From positions 146,620-210,619 of the forward strand of contig NZ_FOWC01000015.1 in assembly GCF_900115345.1 (NCBI RefSeq): a stretch of 64,000 bases of DNA. Direction: 5' to 3'. The notes beneath the pieces were generated by a model. The model did no database searches. It worked only from the letters and a program-made list of their open reading frames with translations, and was not told the DNA's origin. The DNA is from Amycolatopsis rubida. GTDB lineage: Bacteria; Actinomycetota; Actinomycetes; Mycobacteriales; Pseudonocardiaceae. Made by a program: the position numbers and the translations under genes. Shown piece by piece: positions 15,420-26,535 of the stretch; position 1 is the stretch's first letter, and each line of letters opens with the position of its first letter.

Positions 15420-16115
15420 TCAGCCGCGCCGATTCCGTCGCAGCCATTCCGTCGTGCAGCAGTGCTCGCACGGTTCGAGTTCGCCAGGGAGCACCGACGC
15501 CCAGGCGATCCGGACGATCTCGTGGGTGTGGCGGCCCATCCGCTCCTGCCGCTGCTGGCCCCTGCGCAGCCAGTAGCAGCCGTCGTCGTTGTGGTAGGCG
15601 CTGCCGCCCGCCGTGCGGTAGCCGGTCGGCAGCACGCCGGCGTCGAGCTGGCGGCAGTCGGCGCAGTAGGCCTTCGTCATGCCGTGCCGGCATTCGCCGT
15701 CCTCCGGCTGCGCGGGCGGGCGTCCGGTGGGGCGGGCTGCCGTCGCGAGGCCGGCCAGTTCGGCGAGCTGGGTGCGGGCGGCCGGGTCCCCGGCTGCCCG
15801 CCAGGTGATCTTGTGCCGGGCAGCGCAGGCGCGGAGCCGGGGGACGAGGTCGTCGGGCCCCTGGCTGTCCAGCGCGGCGCGGAGATGCTCGCTGTCGCCG
15901 TAGAGGTGCACGCGGACCGGTCTTTTCAGGCTTTCGAGTGCTTCTACCGCGGCCGTCAGCGCCATCCGGGCGGCAGTCGTGTCCGCCGCCCCGCCGGTGA
16001 GGGTTTTCCGATGGTCGCCGTAGGCCAGCAGCGCGGACCAGCCGCCCGGTCCCGGGTGGTCGCCGCCTTTCCCCGCCGCGTAGATCCGCACGGCTCCGGC
16101 TTCGTCGCTCGCCAC
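15420..16115 (-). CDS. RNase H-fold protein with degenerate active site and zinc-finger-like C-terminus
   Basis: 231 residues. The N-terminal 110 align with RNase HI (IYAAGKGGDHPGPGGWSALL, then ARMAL, then LYGDSEHLRAAL) but the first catalytic Asp is replaced by Ala (TDG becomes AAG), the Glu of RMEL is Ala, and only the third acid (GDSE) remains, so hybrid cleavage is unlikely. The C-terminal half carries Cys/His clusters, CRHGMTKAYCADC, HNDDGCYWL and CEHCC, which look like zinc-binding sites. It may bind RNA-DNA hybrids or another nucleic acid without cutting; that is inference. The GTG at 16115 is set by homology to RNase HI. Its paralogue rnhA lies at 10599-11078. Confidence 0.75.
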   Translation of the reverse strand: MASDEAGAVRIYAAGKGGDHPGPGGWSALLAYGDHRKTLTGGAADTTAARMALTAAVEALESLKRPVRVHLYGDSEHLRAALDSQGPDDLVPRLRACAARHKITWRAAGDPAARTQLAELAGLATAARPTGRPPAQPEDGECRHGMTKAYCADCRQLDAGVLPTGYRTAGGSAYHNDDGCYWLRRGQQRQERMGRHTHEIVRIAWASVLPGELEPCEHCCTTEWLRRNRRG

Positions 16116-16366
16116 GCCCGGAACGTATCGGCAGGGGGCGGCACTTTTCGCGAAACCCGCCGGAAGGCGCTGCCCCGCGCCCGGTCCCGGGGGCCGTGCA
16201 CCCGGGCCGGGCGGCCTGCGCCGACCTGTATCGTGGAACCGGGCCAGCCCGCGCATCCGCTCTGCCGCGCGGGGCCTCCGACAGCGTCCGGCGACCCCGC
16301 CGCGGGCCGCTTCCCCCGGCCCCCGGAGAGCGGAAAAGCCCAGGCAGAACACGTGCGGTCCGGTTT
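16116..16366. other. Spacer between the RNase H-like gene and uvrA
   Basis: About 250 bp holding divergent upstream regions. Apart from the uvrA promoter just to the right, no gene or repeat stands out. Confidence 0.5.
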
Positions 16367-16389
16367 TTGTCGGTGGTCGTCCCTACCCT
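16367..16389 (+). promoter_or_regulatory. PafBC-type DNA-damage promoter of uvrA
   Basis: TTGTCGGTG (16367-16375), eight bases, TACCCT (16384-16389): an exact match to TTGTCRGTG-N8-TAnnnT, the RecA-independent promoter motif activated by PafBC in mycobacteria. Transcription should start near 16396, leaving a leader of about 60 nt before the GTG. Confidence 0.8.
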
Positions 16390-16455
16390 GGGCACGTCCG
16401 TCGGCACCGGATCTCCCGGCGGGCCACCGAGCAGAACGATGGAAGGGACGAAGGC

Positions 16456-19317
<2,862 letters not shown>

Positions 19318-19335
19318 TCCGCGGCGGAAATCTGT

Positions 19336-19383
19336 CGCAGCGAAGAGCCGCCCGGTCCCCGTGCCGGGCGGCTCTTCGCTGCG
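19336..19383. terminator. Strong bidirectional terminator after uvrA
   Basis: A 20-bp perfect stem: the core arm CAGCGAAGAGCCGCCCGG (19338-19355) pairs with 19364-19381 around the loop TCCCCGTG, plus two more pairs outside. It fills the space between convergent uvrA and the FN3 lipoprotein gene and can serve both. Confidence 0.85.
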
Positions 19384-19394
19384 CGGCCGAAGGG

Positions 19395-20024
19395 TCAGTC
19401 CTTCCCGGTCGTGCGCTCGACGACGGGGGAGAGCGGTCCGTAGGACAGGGCGCGGAGGCGGAAGGCCGAGCCTTGTTCGCCGGGCAAGAGCGAGAGTGCG
19501 CAGTGCGTCGCGTTGGGATCGGTGACCTCGACCGGGACGAAGTCCGGCGTGCCTGGGCGGCGGATCTCCAGCAGGAAACCGGCTTCGTCGGGCGAGCGGT
19601 CGGTCCAGCTGAAGTGCAGGTTCTGGCCGGGGGCCGGGGTAGCGGCGAGGCCGGCCGGGGCGGACTGCTGGGCGGCGGTGCCGGACCGGGAAGCGCGACC
19701 CGCCGTGACGGTCGGCGACACCGGACCGGCGAAGGACCGGATCCGGTAGTAGAACGGCGTTTCCGGGATCAGGTCCGGGTGGGTATAAGAAGTCCGGCCG
19801 GGCGGGAGGTACTGCAGCGCGGTCCACGGTCCGTCGGCGGCGTTGGCGTATTCGAGGAGGTAGCCCGCCGCGGCCGGGTCGGCAGGCCAGTGCAGGACGA
19901 CGTTCGTGGGCGAGGTGAGGGTCGCGGTGAAGGCGGGAGCGGCCGGTGGCGGCGAAGGGGTGGCGCAGCCGACTAGCGTCGCGGTCAGCAGTGCGGCGAG
20001 GGCGGTTCGGGCGGCTGTCGGCAC
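19395..20024 (-). CDS. Lipoprotein with two fibronectin type III domains
   Basis: A 209-residue exported protein. The signal peptide ends in the lipobox LVGC with Cys at about residue 20, so it should be lipid-anchored on the outer face of the membrane. Two FN3-like repeats follow a Pro-rich linker: one around YLLEYANAADGPW and PETPFYYRIRSF, the second around LHFSWTDRSPDEAGFLLEI and SAFRLRALSYGPLSP. Aromatic and Arg positions repeat in both. FN3 domains here probably mediate protein or polysaccharide contact; no enzymatic motif is seen. Divergent from the SRPBCC gene. Confidence 0.83.
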   Translation of the reverse strand: MPTAARTALAALLTATLVGCATPSPPPAAPAFTATLTSPTNVVLHWPADPAAAGYLLEYANAADGPWTALQYLPPGRTSYTHPDLIPETPFYYRIRSFAGPVSPTVTAGRASRSGTAAQQSAPAGLAATPAPGQNLHFSWTDRSPDEAGFLLEIRRPGTPDFVPVEVTDPNATHCALSLLPGEQGSAFRLRALSYGPLSPVVERTTGKD

Positions 20025-20139
20025 GGCAGGCCTCCTCGATGGTTCAGGCGGCGGCGTACCCCAGGGATGGTCAGCCTAGGAAACGGCGGTCAAGATCGAC
20101 AAGCACGCGTTCCGCTGATCGGGAGAAAGGGGGCGGACT

Positions 20140-20610
20140 GTGGTCTTCGAGAAGAAGAGCGACGCCGAGTACTCCTTCCGGAGCGAATGGTGGCTGCCGA
20201 CTCCGCCGGAGCGGGTGTTCGACGCGATCGTCGACCTGGAGTCCTACCCGCGGTGGTGGCCGGACGTCCAGTCGGTGCGCCAGCTCGACGACGACACCGC
20301 CCAGATCGTCTGCCGGTCCTGGTTGCCGTACCGGATCGTCATCGCGATGCGCCGGGAGCAGCAGGACGCGGCGGGCCTGCGGGTGCGCGTCCGGTTGAGC
20401 GGGGACCTCGACGGGATGCTCGCCGGGGCGATCCGTGCCGAGGACGGAGGTTCCCGGCTGGAGATCAGGCAGCACGTTCAGGTGCGGAAACCATTGCTGC
20501 GGAGGCTGGACGTCGTCGCCCGGCCGTTCTTTCGCGCCAATCACGCGTGGATGATGCGGCGCGGGCGCCACGGGCTGGCCGGTTATCTCGTGAGCGGCGA
20601 TGCCGGTTAG
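20140..20610 (+). CDS. SRPBCC (START-like) family protein
   Basis: A 156-residue protein with the helix-grip fold signature: FRSEWWLPTPPERVFDAIVDLESYPRWW at the N-terminus and a long C-terminal helix (RPFFRANHAWMMRRG). The fold encloses a hydrophobic pocket for lipids or polyketides, as in polyketide cyclase-like and coenzyme Q-binding COQ10-like relatives. No catalytic residues can be assigned. GTG start preceded by AAAGGGGGCGGA. The last codons and stop lie inside a perfect palindrome shared with the convergent MFS gene. Confidence 0.8.
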   Translation: MVFEKKSDAEYSFRSEWWLPTPPERVFDAIVDLESYPRWWPDVQSVRQLDDDTAQIVCRSWLPYRIVIAMRREQQDAAGLRVRVRLSGDLDGMLAGAIRAEDGGSRLEIRQHVQVRKPLLRRLDVVARPFFRANHAWMMRRGRHGLAGYLVSGDAG

Positions 20611-20630
20611 GACCGGCATCGCCGCTCACG
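20589..20630. terminator. Perfect 19-bp palindrome covering both gene ends
   Basis: CGTGAGCGGCGATGCCGGT (20589-20607), loop TAGG, then its exact complement (20612-20630). The TAG in the loop is the stop codon of the SRPBCC gene, and the complement of TCA at 20626-20628 is the stop codon of the MFS gene. Member of the palindrome family at 6756, 39739 and 41515. Likely bidirectional terminator. Confidence 0.8.
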
Positions 20631-22053
20631 ACGCGACCGGTTCGGCGGCGGCAGCGGCGGCTCGGCGGCCCAGGAGCACCGCGGCGAGGATCGCGGCGAG
20701 AGCGGTCAACCCGGCGCTGAAGCCGTAAGCCATCCGGAATCCCGACGCCAGCGCCTCCTTCTCCGAAGCACCTGCGCCCAGCGACCCGGCGGTCCGGGTC
20801 GCGGCGGCGGAGGCCAGCACGGCGGTTCCCAGCGCGCCGCCGACCTGCTGGGTCGTGGTGATCAACCCCGAAGTCACGCCGGAGTCGTCGGGGGTCGCGG
20901 CGGACATCGCCAAGCTCATCAGCGCCGGGATCGCCATCCCCGCCCCGGCGCCCATCAGGATCAGCGACGGCAGCACGTGCGATGCGTAGCCGCCGGAGGT
21001 CTGGGCTTGGGTCAGGTACAGGAAGGCGGCCGACGTCGTCAGCAGACCGGCGACCAGGACCGCGCGCGGGGAGAAACGGCTGTTCAGCCAGCCGGCCAGG
21101 CCGAGCGAGAACGCGGCGATCATGACCGGCGCCGGGACGAAGGCGAAACCCGTGGTGAGAGCGTCGAAGCCGAGGACCTGCCGCAGGTACAGGGCGGTGA
21201 CGAACTGGAATCCCAAGAATCCGGCGACCATCACGACCATGGTCAGGTTGGCCCCGCTGATCGCGCGCACCCGGAGCAAGCGCAGTGGCAGCAACGGGGT
21301 TCGCGTCCGGGCCTGGCGCAGCAGGAACAACAGGAGCAGGACGACCGCCGCCGCAAGAGTCGCGATGGTCAGGAAGCTCCGCCCGGCGTCGCCTGCCTGC
21401 ACGATGCCCAGCACCAGCAGCATGACTCCGGCGGTGACCAGGAGCGCGCCCAGGACGTCGATGCCGGTGCGCAGGCCGAGACCCTGGTCGGAGACGACGA
21501 CCAGCGGAGTCAGGACGAGCGTGGCGATGCCGATCGGCAGGTTGATGTAGAAGGTCCAGTGCCAGTCGAGGCCTTGCGTGAGCGCGCCGCCCGCGACCAT
21601 GCCGATTGACGCACCCGCGGCCTGGGTGAAGCTGTAAACGCCGATCGCGCGGACGCGGGCGCGCGGTTCGGGATAGAGCGTCACGATCATGCCCAGGACG
21701 ACCGCTGACGTCAGGGCCCCGCCGGCGCCTTGAACAAACCGCGTGACCACCAGCGTGGTGGCGTTGGGCGAAAGGCCGGCAGCCAGCGAAGCGGCGGTGA
21801 AAACCACGATGCCGGCGAGGAACACCCGCCGCTGGCCGACCAGATCGCCGAGGCGCCCGGAGAACAGGAGCAGGCCGCCGAACGCGACCAGGTAGGCGTT
21901 GACCACCCAGGCCAGCCCGGGTGCGCTGAAGCCGAGGTCGGTCTGGATCACCGGCAGGGCGACCGCGACGATCGAGCTGTCGAGCACCACCATCAGCGAG
22001 GCGGCGGACAGCACGGCGAGCGCCGCGCCGCGATGCCGCGCGGTTTCGGGCAT
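20626..22053 (-). CDS. MFS drug exporter, DHA2 (EmrB/QacA) family, 14 TM
   Basis: A 475-residue membrane protein with about fourteen hydrophobic segments. The opening segment VVLDSSIVAVALPVIQTDLGF is the DHA2 signature (motif D1), and SGRLGDLVGQRRVFLAG is the loop 2-3 motif A. GGALGTAVLAS near the C-terminus is motif C-like. Expected to export toxic compounds with proton influx. ATG at 22053 was chosen for GGAGG eight bases upstream; an ATG 57 bp further up has no such site. It is divergent from an HxlR regulator, the usual arrangement for repressor-controlled exporters. Confidence 0.9.
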   Translation of the reverse strand: MPETARHRGAALAVLSAASLMVVLDSSIVAVALPVIQTDLGFSAPGLAWVVNAYLVAFGGLLLFSGRLGDLVGQRRVFLAGIVVFTAASLAAGLSPNATTLVVTRFVQGAGGALTSAVVLGMIVTLYPEPRARVRAIGVYSFTQAAGASIGMVAGGALTQGLDWHWTFYINLPIGIATLVLTPLVVVSDQGLGLRTGIDVLGALLVTAGVMLLVLGIVQAGDAGRSFLTIATLAAAVVLLLLFLLRQARTRTPLLPLRLLRVRAISGANLTMVVMVAGFLGFQFVTALYLRQVLGFDALTTGFAFVPAPVMIAAFSLGLAGWLNSRFSPRAVLVAGLLTTSAAFLYLTQAQTSGGYASHVLPSLILMGAGAGMAIPALMSLAMSAATPDDSGVTSGLITTTQQVGGALGTAVLASAAATRTAGSLGAGASEKEALASGFRMAYGFSAGLTALAAILAAVLLGRRAAAAAAEPVAS

Positions 22054-22104
22054 GACAAGGTCCTCCATCACCGGCACAGGGAGAGTTTCCGCTGGTCGTA
22101 GCCA

Positions 22105-22127
22105 GGGCATCTCTTGTTACAGTGCCC
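22105..22127. promoter_or_regulatory. Inverted repeat in the MFS/hxlR intergenic region
   Basis: GGGCA (22105-22109) and TGCCC (22123-22127) separated by 13 bases, in the 115-bp region between divergent starts. Candidate binding site for the HxlR protein encoded alongside; short arms make this tentative. Confidence 0.35.
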
Positions 22128-22168
22128 ATCATGTGTGACCATGGAGCACCGCGGAAGGAGGCACTTTC

Positions 22169-22570
22169 ATGTCCCAGGGGAACATCGCTGTGACCGGCGA
22201 GGCCACGGACTTCGACCCGGCCAAGTTCGCGGTGTGCACGGTGATGGAGGTCGTGAACCGGATCAGCGGGAAATGGGTGATCGGCATCCTGCTGGAGGCC
22301 ACGCGCGGCCCGGTGCGGTTCACCGAACTCGAACGCTCGGTGCGGGGGATCAGCCGCCGCATGCTCACGCTTACCCTGCGGAACCTGGAACGCGACGGCC
22401 TGCTGACCCGGACGGTCTACCCGACGGTGCCGCCGAGGGTCGAGTACGAGGCGACCGAGATGGCGCGCGAACTGTACGACTCGCTGTCCGGGCTGGTCGA
22501 TTGGGCGGAGCGGCATCGCGAGGCGATCGAGGTTTCGCGGCAGGGGTACGACGGCCGCACTGCTTGCTGA
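22169..22570 (+). CDS. HxlR-family transcriptional regulator
   Basis: A 133-residue winged-helix protein. The HxlR hallmarks are in place: an N-terminal Cys (FAVCTVMEVVNRISGKW), the segment GPVRFTELERSVRGISRRMLTLTLRNLERDGLL that forms the recognition helix, and TVPPRVEYEATEMA in the wing. Members act as dimers and often respond to reactive electrophiles through the Cys. Divergence from the DHA2 exporter suggests it controls that gene and itself. ATG with AAGGAGG upstream. Confidence 0.9.
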   Translation: MSQGNIAVTGEATDFDPAKFAVCTVMEVVNRISGKWVIGILLEATRGPVRFTELERSVRGISRRMLTLTLRNLERDGLLTRTVYPTVPPRVEYEATEMARELYDSLSGLVDWAERHREAIEVSRQGYDGRTAC

Positions 22571-22578
22571 ACGGGAAA

Positions 22579-22623
22579 GGCGCCGCGGCCGTGCGCACGG
22601 GGGACGCGCACGGCCGCGGCGCC
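22579..22623. terminator. Bidirectional terminator between hxlR-type gene and dctA
   Basis: Perfect 18-bp GC stem: GGCGCCGCGGCCGTGCGC (22579-22596) with 22606-22623, loop ACGGGGGAC. It begins 8 bp after the regulator stop and serves both convergent genes. Confidence 0.8.
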
Positions 22624-22670
22624 GAAACAGTCCGCGCCCGGAGGGAAGGGGTCCGGGAGCGGACTGGGTC

Positions 22671-24017
22671 TCAGGCGTTCGCCGGGACGGGCTGAGCGGG
22701 CTCGGCCGGTTTTTCGTCGAGCAGGGTCGCTTCGTCGAACGGAACCCGGCCGGTGAACACTTCCCGCGAGCGGTCGCGGTCGAATTCCTTCATCCACGAT
22801 CCGATGAGGACAGTCGCGACCGCGTTGCCCGCGAAGTTCGTCAGCGCTCGCGCCTCGGACATGAACCGGTCGATGCCGAGGACGAAGCCGACGCCGTCGA
22901 CGAGTTCCGGGCGGTGCGACTGCAGGCCGCTGGCCAGCGTCGCGATGCCGGCGCCGCTGACGCCCGCCGCGCCCTTCGAAGCGATGATCATGAACAGCAG
23001 CAACGTGATCTGCTCGCCGAGCGCGAGCGGCTGGTCCTGCGCGGTGGCGATGAACAGCGTCGCCATCGTCAGGTAGATCGCGGTGCCGTCGAGGTTGAAC
23101 GAGTACCCGGTGGGCACCGTGATGCCGACGACCGGCTTGCTGACGCCGAGGTGCTCCATCTTCGCGATCAGCCGCGGCAGTGCGGATTCCGAAGAAGACG
23201 TCGACAGGATCAGCAGGAATTCGCGGCCGAGATACCGCAGCAGGCTGAAGATGTTGACCCGCGCGCCGAGCCACAGCACCGCGCCGAGCACACCGAACAC
23301 GAACACCAGGCACGTCAGGTAGAAGCCGAGCATGATCACCAGCAGGCTGCGCAGCGCGCCCCAGCCGGTCGCGCCGACCACCGCGGCGATCGCGCCGAAC
23401 GCGCCCACCGGGGCGGCCCACATGATCATCGCGAGGACGCGGAACACGAGCCGCTGGATGTGCTCGATGCCGCGCAGGATCGGCTCGCCGCGCTTGCCGA
23501 GCTTCTGCAGCGCGAACCCGGCCAGCAGCGCCACCAGCAGCGTCTGCAGCACCTCGCCCTCGGTGAACGCGGACACGAAGGTCTTCGGGATGATCCCGAG
23601 CAGGAAGTCGGTGGTGCCCTCGCCGCCGTCGGCCTGCTGGTGCACCTTCGACACGTCCGCCGGGTTGAGGTGCAGGCCGCTGCCCGGGTGCAGCAGGTTG
23701 CCGACGACGAGCCCGATCGCGAGCGCGAACGTCGACATCACGATGAAGTAGACGAGTGCGGTGATGCCGACCTTGCCGACCTTCGCCGCCTTCGCGACCG
23801 AGCCGATGCCCAGCACGATGGTGCAGAAGATGATCGGCGAGATCATCATCTTGATCAGGTTGACGAAGCCGGTGCCCAGCGGGGCGAGGCTCTTGCCGAC
23901 GGACGGCCAGAGCAGCCCGACCGCGACGCCGAGCACTACGGCGGCGATCACGGCGAGGTACAGGTAACGCGTGCGGTCGCGCTTGGGCGCGGCTGCTTCG
24001 GGGGTCGGTGTCGGCAC
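22671..24017 (-). CDS. dctA: C4-dicarboxylate:cation symporter
   Basis: A 448-residue member of the dicarboxylate/amino acid:cation symporter family, bringing in succinate, fumarate or malate with H+ or Na+. The family fingerprints are present: serine-rich TSSSESALPRLI hairpin, PTGYSFNLDGTAIYLTMA (cation and substrate site) and IIASKGAAGVSGAG. About eight helices plus two hairpins. GTG at 24017 has GGAGG six bases upstream. It is divergent from a CitA/CitB-type two-component system, the standard regulator of C4-dicarboxylate uptake, which supports the substrate assignment. Confidence 0.92.
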   Translation of the reverse strand: MPTPTPEAAAPKRDRTRYLYLAVIAAVVLGVAVGLLWPSVGKSLAPLGTGFVNLIKMMISPIIFCTIVLGIGSVAKAAKVGKVGITALVYFIVMSTFALAIGLVVGNLLHPGSGLHLNPADVSKVHQQADGGEGTTDFLLGIIPKTFVSAFTEGEVLQTLLVALLAGFALQKLGKRGEPILRGIEHIQRLVFRVLAMIMWAAPVGAFGAIAAVVGATGWGALRSLLVIMLGFYLTCLVFVFGVLGAVLWLGARVNIFSLLRYLGREFLLILSTSSSESALPRLIAKMEHLGVSKPVVGITVPTGYSFNLDGTAIYLTMATLFIATAQDQPLALGEQITLLLFMIIASKGAAGVSGAGIATLASGLQSHRPELVDGVGFVLGIDRFMSEARALTNFAGNAVATVLIGSWMKEFDRDRSREVFTGRVPFDEATLLDEKPAEPAQPVPANA

Positions 24018-24179
24018 CGTTGCCTCCAGCTCGGTGGGGGGACGCGGGTCACTATGCGGGGCGATATGACCGGCGTCACCGTTGTGTTCATTGAGTTCGC
24101 GGCGGGAGAAGTCCGGTGTGGACTTCCCGGCAGCGGCGCCGGAGCGCTGCCGGACCCGCGCGTGTGCTGGTATGAGCGG
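24018..24179. other. dctA / two-component system intergenic region
   Basis: 162 bp between divergent starts, somewhat richer in AT around 24048-24105 (ACTATGCGGGGCGATATGACC, TTGTGTTCATTGAG). It must hold both promoters and the response regulator site, but no clean repeat could be identified by eye. Confidence 0.45.
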
Positions 24180-25784
24180 GTGCCCCCGACACCTCGGATC
24201 CGGACGAGCCGCTGGAGCCTGGCCCGTCAGCTGCTGGTGCTGCAGCTGGCGATCCTGCTCGTGCTCGTCTCCGGCGGGATCACTATCGCCTATCTCGACG
24301 CCCGCCGCACGACGACCGACCGGGCCGGGGAGCAGTCGCTCGCGGTGGCCCGTTCCATCGCCGACGCACCGGACGTGGCGCGGGCAGCGGCCACCGCCGA
24401 CCCGGCCGCAGAGCTGCAGCCGTACGCGCAGCGGGTGCTCGTGGACACGCGCGTGGACTTCGTGACGATCATGTCGTCGCAAGGAATCCGTTACACGCAC
24501 CCGAATCCGGCGTTGATCGGGCAGCGGTTCCTCGGGCACATCGAGGCGGCGCAGCAGGGCGGTGTCGTATCCGAGACCTACACCGGTTCGCTCGGCCCGT
24601 CGGTGCGCGTGGTGGTGCCGGTGTTCGACGCGAACCGCCGGGTGGTCGCGCTCGTCGCGGTGGGCATCACGATCGCGGCGATCTCGGCCGAAGTGCAGGA
24701 ACGCGTCTGGCCGCTGCTCGGCGTCGCGGCGGCGGTATTGCTGGTGGGCGCCTGCGGGGGCTGGCTGGTGAGCGCGCGGCTGAAGCGGCAGACGCGCGGC
24801 ATCGCGCCCGCGGAGCTGAGCAATCTGTTCGAATACCACGAAGCGGTGCTGCATTCGGTCCGCGAGGGCGTGCTGCTGGTGGACCGCGACGGCCGGGTCG
24901 GGCTGTGCAACGACGGCGCCCGCACCCTGCTCGGGCTGACCGGCGACCCGGTCGGGCGGCCGCTCGCTGACCTGGGGTTGTCGCCCGAGCTGGCGGCGGC
25001 GTTCACCGCGCCGGAGAACCGCACCGAAGAACTGCACCTGACCGACTCGCGGGTGCTGGTCGTGAGCACGACGCTCGTCAGCTCCGGCGGCCGCGCGCAG
25101 GGCACCGTCGTGATCCTGCGCGACCACACCGAACTTCAGGCTCTCACCGGCGAGTTGACCACCGCGCGCAGCCTCGCCGAAGCGCTGCGGTCGCAGGCGC
25201 ACGAAGCCGCGAACCGGCTGCACACGGTCGTGTCGCTGGTGGAACTCGGCCGTCCCGGGGACGCCGTGGAGTTCGCGACCGCCGAACTCGCGCTGGCGCA
25301 GGAACTCACCGACCGGGTGATGACCGCGGTCGCCGAACCGGTGCTGGCCGCGTTGCTGCTCGGCAAGGCCGCGGAGGCGAGCGAGCGCGGCGTGGAGTTC
25401 ACCATCACGCCGGACACGATGATCGACGACCTCGGCCCCGGTGTCGCCGGGCGGGACCTGGTGACGATCCTCGGCAACCTGATCGACAACGGAATCGACG
25501 CTGTGGTGCGGGAATCCGGCACGCGGCCGTCGGTGGTGGTCACCGCACGGTCCGAAGAGGACGGTCTGCTGCTGCGCGTCGCGGACAACGGTCCGGGCGT
25601 GCCGGAGGAAGCGGTGGGGGAGATGTTCCGCCGGGGCTGGTCAACGAAGGCGGGGGACGAGCACGGTCTCGGGTTGGCGTTGGTGGTGCAGGCGGTCCGG
25701 CGCTACGGCGGCACTATCGACGTCGGACGCGACGGCGGCGCGGTGTTCACCGTACGGTTGCCGAGGCAGGAGGTGCCGGCGTGA
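24180..25784 (+). CDS. Sensor histidine kinase, CitA/DcuS type
   Basis: 534 residues. Two membrane segments (about 19-40 and 183-205) flank an extracellular PAS-type sensor with the citrate-family motif FVTIMSSQGIRYTHPNP and IGQRF. A cytoplasmic PAS domain follows (LLVDRDGRVGLCNDGA). The phosphoacceptor is H341 in SQAHEAANRLHT, the H-box of the CitA/DcuS class. ATP-binding boxes are NLIDNGIDA, DNGPGVP and GLGLALV. It probably senses C4-dicarboxylates or citrate outside the cell. The GTG at 24180 is followed directly by a basic stretch and the first membrane segment. The stop overlaps the next start (GTGA). Confidence 0.92.
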   Translation: MPPTPRIRTSRWSLARQLLVLQLAILLVLVSGGITIAYLDARRTTTDRAGEQSLAVARSIADAPDVARAAATADPAAELQPYAQRVLVDTRVDFVTIMSSQGIRYTHPNPALIGQRFLGHIEAAQQGGVVSETYTGSLGPSVRVVVPVFDANRRVVALVAVGITIAAISAEVQERVWPLLGVAAAVLLVGACGGWLVSARLKRQTRGIAPAELSNLFEYHEAVLHSVREGVLLVDRDGRVGLCNDGARTLLGLTGDPVGRPLADLGLSPELAAAFTAPENRTEELHLTDSRVLVVSTTLVSSGGRAQGTVVILRDHTELQALTGELTTARSLAEALRSQAHEAANRLHTVVSLVELGRPGDAVEFATAELALAQELTDRVMTAVAEPVLAALLLGKAAEASERGVEFTITPDTMIDDLGPGVAGRDLVTILGNLIDNGIDAVVRESGTRPSVVVTARSEEDGLLLRVADNGPGVPEEAVGEMFRRGWSTKAGDEHGLGLALVVQAVRRYGGTIDVGRDGGAVFTVRLPRQEVPA

Positions 25785-26449
25785 TCCGGGTGCTGGTGGT
25801 GGAAGACGAGCCGGTCGCGGCCGAGGCGCACCGGCTGTACGTCGAGCGGCTGCCGGGGTTCGTCGTCGCCGGAGTGGTGCATTCCGGCGGCGAGGCGCTG
25901 CGGTTCTGCGAACGCGAACCCGTCGACCTGGTCCTGCTGGACTTCTACCTGCCCGACACGCACGGCCTCGCTGTCTGCCGTTCGCTGCGCGCGGCCGGGC
26001 TGCCGATCGACGTCATCGCGGTGACGTCCGCGCGCGACCTCGCCCTGGTCAAGGCGGCGGTCTCGGTCGGGGTCGTGCAGTACCTGCTGAAGCCGTTCAC
26101 CTTCGCCTCGCTGCGGGACAAGCTGGAGCGCTACGCGTCGTTCCGCGAGGCGTCCGGCGAGGTCACCGGGCAGGCGGAGATCGACCGCGCGCTCGGCACG
26201 CTGCGCACCACCGAGTCCGCGCCGCTGCCGAAAGGCATGAGCGCGGAGACGCTGGACGCGATCACCGACGCGCTGGCCGGGGCAGGCGAAGGTCTGTCCG
26301 CGGGCGGTGCGGCCAGCGCGATCGGGGCGTCCCGGGTCACCGCGCGGCGGTACCTGGAGTACTTGGCGGACAACGGACTGGCCCAGCGCGAACCGCGATA
26401 CGGGCAGGTCGGACGGCCGGAGGTCTGGTACCGGCTGAAGCCTGGCTGA
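25781..26449 (+). CDS. Response regulator, CitB/DcuR type
   Basis: A 222-residue regulator: receiver domain at residues 1-125 with acidic pocket ED at 9-10, phosphoacceptor D54 (VLLDFYLPD), switch Thr in AVTSAR and Lys in LLKPFTF. The C-terminal half is a helix-turn-helix unlike OmpR or NarL types (GGAASAIGASRVTARRYLEYL), as in CitB/DcuR. Cognate to the kinase encoded just upstream and most likely an activator of dctA. Translationally coupled through a GTGA overlap. Confidence 0.92.
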   Translation: MIRVLVVEDEPVAAEAHRLYVERLPGFVVAGVVHSGGEALRFCEREPVDLVLLDFYLPDTHGLAVCRSLRAAGLPIDVIAVTSARDLALVKAAVSVGVVQYLLKPFTFASLRDKLERYASFREASGEVTGQAEIDRALGTLRTTESAPLPKGMSAETLDAITDALAGAGEGLSAGGAASAIGASRVTARRYLEYLADNGLAQREPRYGQVGRPEVWYRLKPG

Positions 26450-26535
26450 GCCCGTCAGCGCTTCGTGCGCGGACGGTAAGCGCGCCCCTCGAAGGTGTGG
26501 ACATCGAAGTTCACACCACTGACAGGGGAACGAAA

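Noticed and set aside
22671..25223. An 850-codon frame joining dctA with antisense of the sensor kinase
   Set aside because: Only the part from the GTG at 24017 is homologous to DctA; the rest mirrors the kinase gene.
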